Origin: Acanthopleura granulata
Taxonomy: Eukaryota > Mollusca > Polyplacophora > Chitonida > Chitonidae
Direction of reading: 5' to 3'
Length of the DNA stretch: 64,000 nucleotides
Assembly (NCBI GenBank): GCA_016165875.1
Contig: JABBOT010000004.1
Span: 12,463,672 to 12,527,671 of the forward strand
This document shows, piece after piece, positions 61,501 to 64,000 of this stretch. Within the stretch, counting starts at the first letter, position 1. Each line of letters starts with the position of its first letter. The notes beneath the pieces were generated by a model that was not told where the DNA came from, searched no databases, and worked only from the letters and a program-made list of their open reading frames with translations. The position numbers and the translations under genes were made by a program.

Positions 61501-64000
61501 GTCTGCACAACGTTGTCTAATGGAGTTCGTCTGGAGGAAACAAAATGTCACAGTAATGATATGTAGGTTGTGCCATTGTTGTGAAGGAATTTAAGACATT
61601 GTTGTCTTTCATCTGCAGCGTGTTTTCGCCACTGAAGGTTACCTCAAAATGTCTAAACACAATGTCAGGATAATGATTTGCATATTGTGCTAGTGCTGCT
61701 TGGGCATTTCACAATGGGTTTTCTTGAGGTCCCGTGTGATTTGCTTGCACACCGTTGTCTAATGGAAGTGGTGTGGTTGAAAAATATCAGAGCAGTGATG
61801 TATTTGAAAGAAATCATCTGCTCTAAAGAGAATGTCCGGGTAATGATGTGCATATTGTGTTTATGTTGCGTAGGCATTTCACACCGGGTTATCTGCAGCT
61901 CCCGTGTGTTTTTCCTACACATCATGATCTCAAAGAAGTCATCTGCAGAAAAGAAAATATCAGATTATCCTTTGATAAGTTGTGCTAATGTTGCGTAGGT
62001 ACTTTACACTGGGTTTTCTTGAGGCCCCGTGTAATTTGCCTGCACAACGTTGTCTAATGGATGTTGCCTACAGGAAACAAAATGTCAGAGTAATGAAATG
62101 TAGGTTGTGCTATTGTTGAGTAGGCATTTCAACCATGTTATCTTCCATCCGCAGTGTGTTTTGCCCAGTGAAGGTTATCTGAAAGAAATCCTCTGCACTA
62201 AACAGAATGTCACGGTAATGATTTGCATATTGTGCTAATGTTGCGTAGGCATTTCACACTGGGTTTTCTTGAGGTCCCTTGTGATTTGCCTGCACAACGT
62301 TTTCGCATGGAAATCGTCTGGACAAAACATGTAAGAGTAGTGGTTTGTAAGTTGTGCTAATGTTGCGTAGGCATTTCACGCCGGGTTATCTTTATCTCCC
62401 GTGTGTTTTTCCTACACAACGTGATCTCAAAGAAGTCATCTGCAGGAAAGAAAATATCAGATTATCGGTTGGTGTGTTGTGCTAATGTTGCGTAGGTATT
62501 TCCCACTTCAACCCCTATGTGTTTTGCCTACACAACGTTGTCTCAAAGAAGTCTTCTGGAGGAAAGAATATATCAGAGCAATGGTTTGTAATTTGTTCAA
62601 ATGTTTCGTAGGCATTTCACACTGGGTTATCTTTATCTCCCGTTTGTTTTTTCTACACATCCTTTTCTCATGGACGTCGTTAAGAGGAACTAAAATTTCA
62701 GAGTAATGATTTACAAGTTGTTCTAACATTGCGGAGGCATTTCACACTGGGTTAACTTCATCCTCCGTGTGTTTTCGCTGAACAAGGGAATCTTGCCAAA
62801 GTGGTCTAGAGGGAAGAAAATGTCAGAGGAATGGCTTGTAATTGATCCAGATTTTCCTAGACAATTCACAGAGGCCTGTCTTCATCTCCCGTGTGTTTTC
62901 CCTGCACAGTGGTATCTGGTGGAAATCATCTAGAAATTCTAAAATGTCAGAGTAGTGGTTTGTAAGCTGTGCTAATGTTGCGTAGGCATTTCACACTGTG
63001 GTTTCTTGAGGTCCCATGTGTTTTGACTGCACAACGGTATCGCTTTAAAGTCGTCTGGAGGAAAAAATATCAGAGTAGTCGTTTCTAATATTAGCTAGTG
63101 TTGCGTAGGTATTTCACACTGGGTTTTCTTGTGTGATTTCCCTGCAGAACGTTATCTAATGGAAATCGTCTCTAGAAAAAAATGTCAGAGTACTGGTTTG
63201 TAAGTTGTGGTAATGTTGCGTAGGTGTTTCACACTAGGTTATTCTTCATCTCCCGTGTGTTTTGACTGCATCACGTTATGTGATGGAAGTCGCCTGCAAG
63301 AACCAAAATATCAGAGTAATGATATGTATTTAGTGCTATTGCTTGTGTAGGCATTTCAGACCATGTTATCTTCCATCAGCAGTGTGTTTTGCCCAGTGAA
63401 AGTTATCTGAAAGAAATCATCTGCTTTAAAGAGAATGTCAGGGTAATGATGTGCATGTTGTGCTTATGTTGCGTAGGCATTTCACACCGGGTTATCTGCA
63501 GCTCCCGTGTGTTTTTCCTACACAGCGTGATTTCAAAGAAGTCATCTGCAGAAAAGAAAATATCAGATTAACCTCTGATAAGTTGTGCTAATGTTGCGTA
63601 GGTACTTTACACTGCGTTTTCTTGAGGTCCCGTGTGTTTTTCCTGCACCACGTTATCGCATGGAAATCGTCTGGACAAAACATATAAGAGTAGTGGTTTG
63701 TAAGTTGTGATAATGTTGCGTGGGCATTTCACGCCGGGTTATCTTTATCTCCCGTGTTTTTTTCCTACACAACGTGATCTCAAAGAAGTCATCTGCAGGA
63801 AAGAAAATATCAGATTATCGGTTGGTAGGTTGTGCTAATGTTGCGTAGGTACTTCCCACTTGGTTATCTTCAACCCCTGTGTGTTTTGCCTACACAACGT
63901 TGTCTCAAAGAAGTCTTCTGGAGGAAAGAAAATATCAGAGCAATCCTTTGTAATTTGTTCAAATGTTCCGTAAGCATTTCACACTGGGTTATCTTTATCT
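58581..64000 (+). repeat. Older, diverged satellite stratum, running off the right edge
   Basis: Monomer types resemble those at 41.4-47.0 kb (AAGAAGTCATCTGC, GCCCAGTGAAGGTTATCTG, TTGAGGTCCCGTGTG). Internal copies at kilobase offsets are less exact than in the homogenised blocks. Truncated units occur, for example near 59300-59320. The last base is inside a monomer, so the array continues. Confidence 0.82.

Larger units (their letters stand above)
15371..64000 (+). repeat. Large satellite array, monomer about 123-125 bp, with nested higher-order repeats
   Basis: From about 15371 to the right edge the sequence is tandem copies of one unit in one orientation. Anchor words recur at about 123-125 bp spacing: TTGCGTAGGCATTTCACACT, then TCCCGTGTGTTTT, CACAACGTTATCTCATGG, AAGTCGTCTGGAGG, TATCAGAGTACTGG and GTAAGTTGTGCTAATG. 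An example run of anchors is at 35841, 35964, 36087, 36212 and 36335. Main monomer types are: A, with GTCTGCACAACG and GAGGAAAAAATATCAGAG; B, with GGAATTTCAGACAGGGTT and GAGAATGTGAGGGTAATG; C, with GCGCAGACATTCCACACTGT and GAGTGCACCACC; and D, with GCATGGGAGTCGCCTGCATG and GTCAGGATATTGATTTGCAT. I do not recognise the family. Confidence 0.95.

Noticed and set aside
15371..64000. CRISPR-like array (regular repeats with variable parts)
   Set aside because: The whole unit is conserved, with no unique spacers between short fixed repeats. Neighbouring sequence is eukaryotic retrotransposon, and no cas genes are present.
15371..64000. Centromere-protein CENP-B box within the monomer
   Set aside because: I looked for the TTCG....A..CGGG core in the main monomer types and found none, so a centromere role is not supported by this motif.

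Overview
This window looks like heterochromatin-like repetitive DNA from an animal nuclear genome. No intact protein-coding gene is supported anywhere in it. The retroelement at the left end has the gag and pol layout of the Ty3/gypsy order and resembles the Mag/Steamer-like lineage known from bivalves and other marine invertebrates. A mollusc or another marine invertebrate is therefore the best guess, but the species cannot be read from the sequence.

Layout. (1) 1-10674 is a head-to-tail array of one decayed Ty3/gypsy LTR retrotransposon with an exact 4393-bp period. The order is partial internal region, LTR, internal region, LTR, internal region, LTR, with neighbouring copies sharing one short LTR of about 120 bp. 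Each internal region holds gag, two zinc knuckles, protease, reverse transcriptase, RNase H, and integrase with a GPY/F-like tail. All copies carry the same premature stops and frameshifts, so the element was dead before it was duplicated. (2) 10675-15370 is AT-rich, apparently single-copy DNA without a recognisable gene. (3) From about 15371 to the right edge (about 48.6 kb, still running at 64000) is one satellite array. Its monomers are about 123-125 bp, all in the same orientation, roughly 390 by length division. They are organised into several generations of higher-order repeats (HORs) with periods of about 0.62, 0.91, 0.95, 1.15, 1.52, 1.57, 1.89, 4.37 and 4.49 kb. Strongly diverged monomers lie at the left edge, at 41.4-47.0 kb and at 58.6-64.0 kb, with recently homogenised blocks between them.

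The parts fit a picture of unequal exchange or another amplification process acting on whatever is present: a dead retrotransposon on the left and a satellite family on the right. A pericentromeric, subtelomeric or other heterochromatic location is an inference. The most distinctive signals are the nested HOR hierarchy, the splice-signal-like and octamer-like motifs carried by many monomers, and amplification of the retroelement after its decay. Most open frames in the satellite are by-products of the monomer sequence and are not annotated as genes. Near-identical tandem repeats are also where assemblies go wrong, so copy numbers should be checked on long reads.
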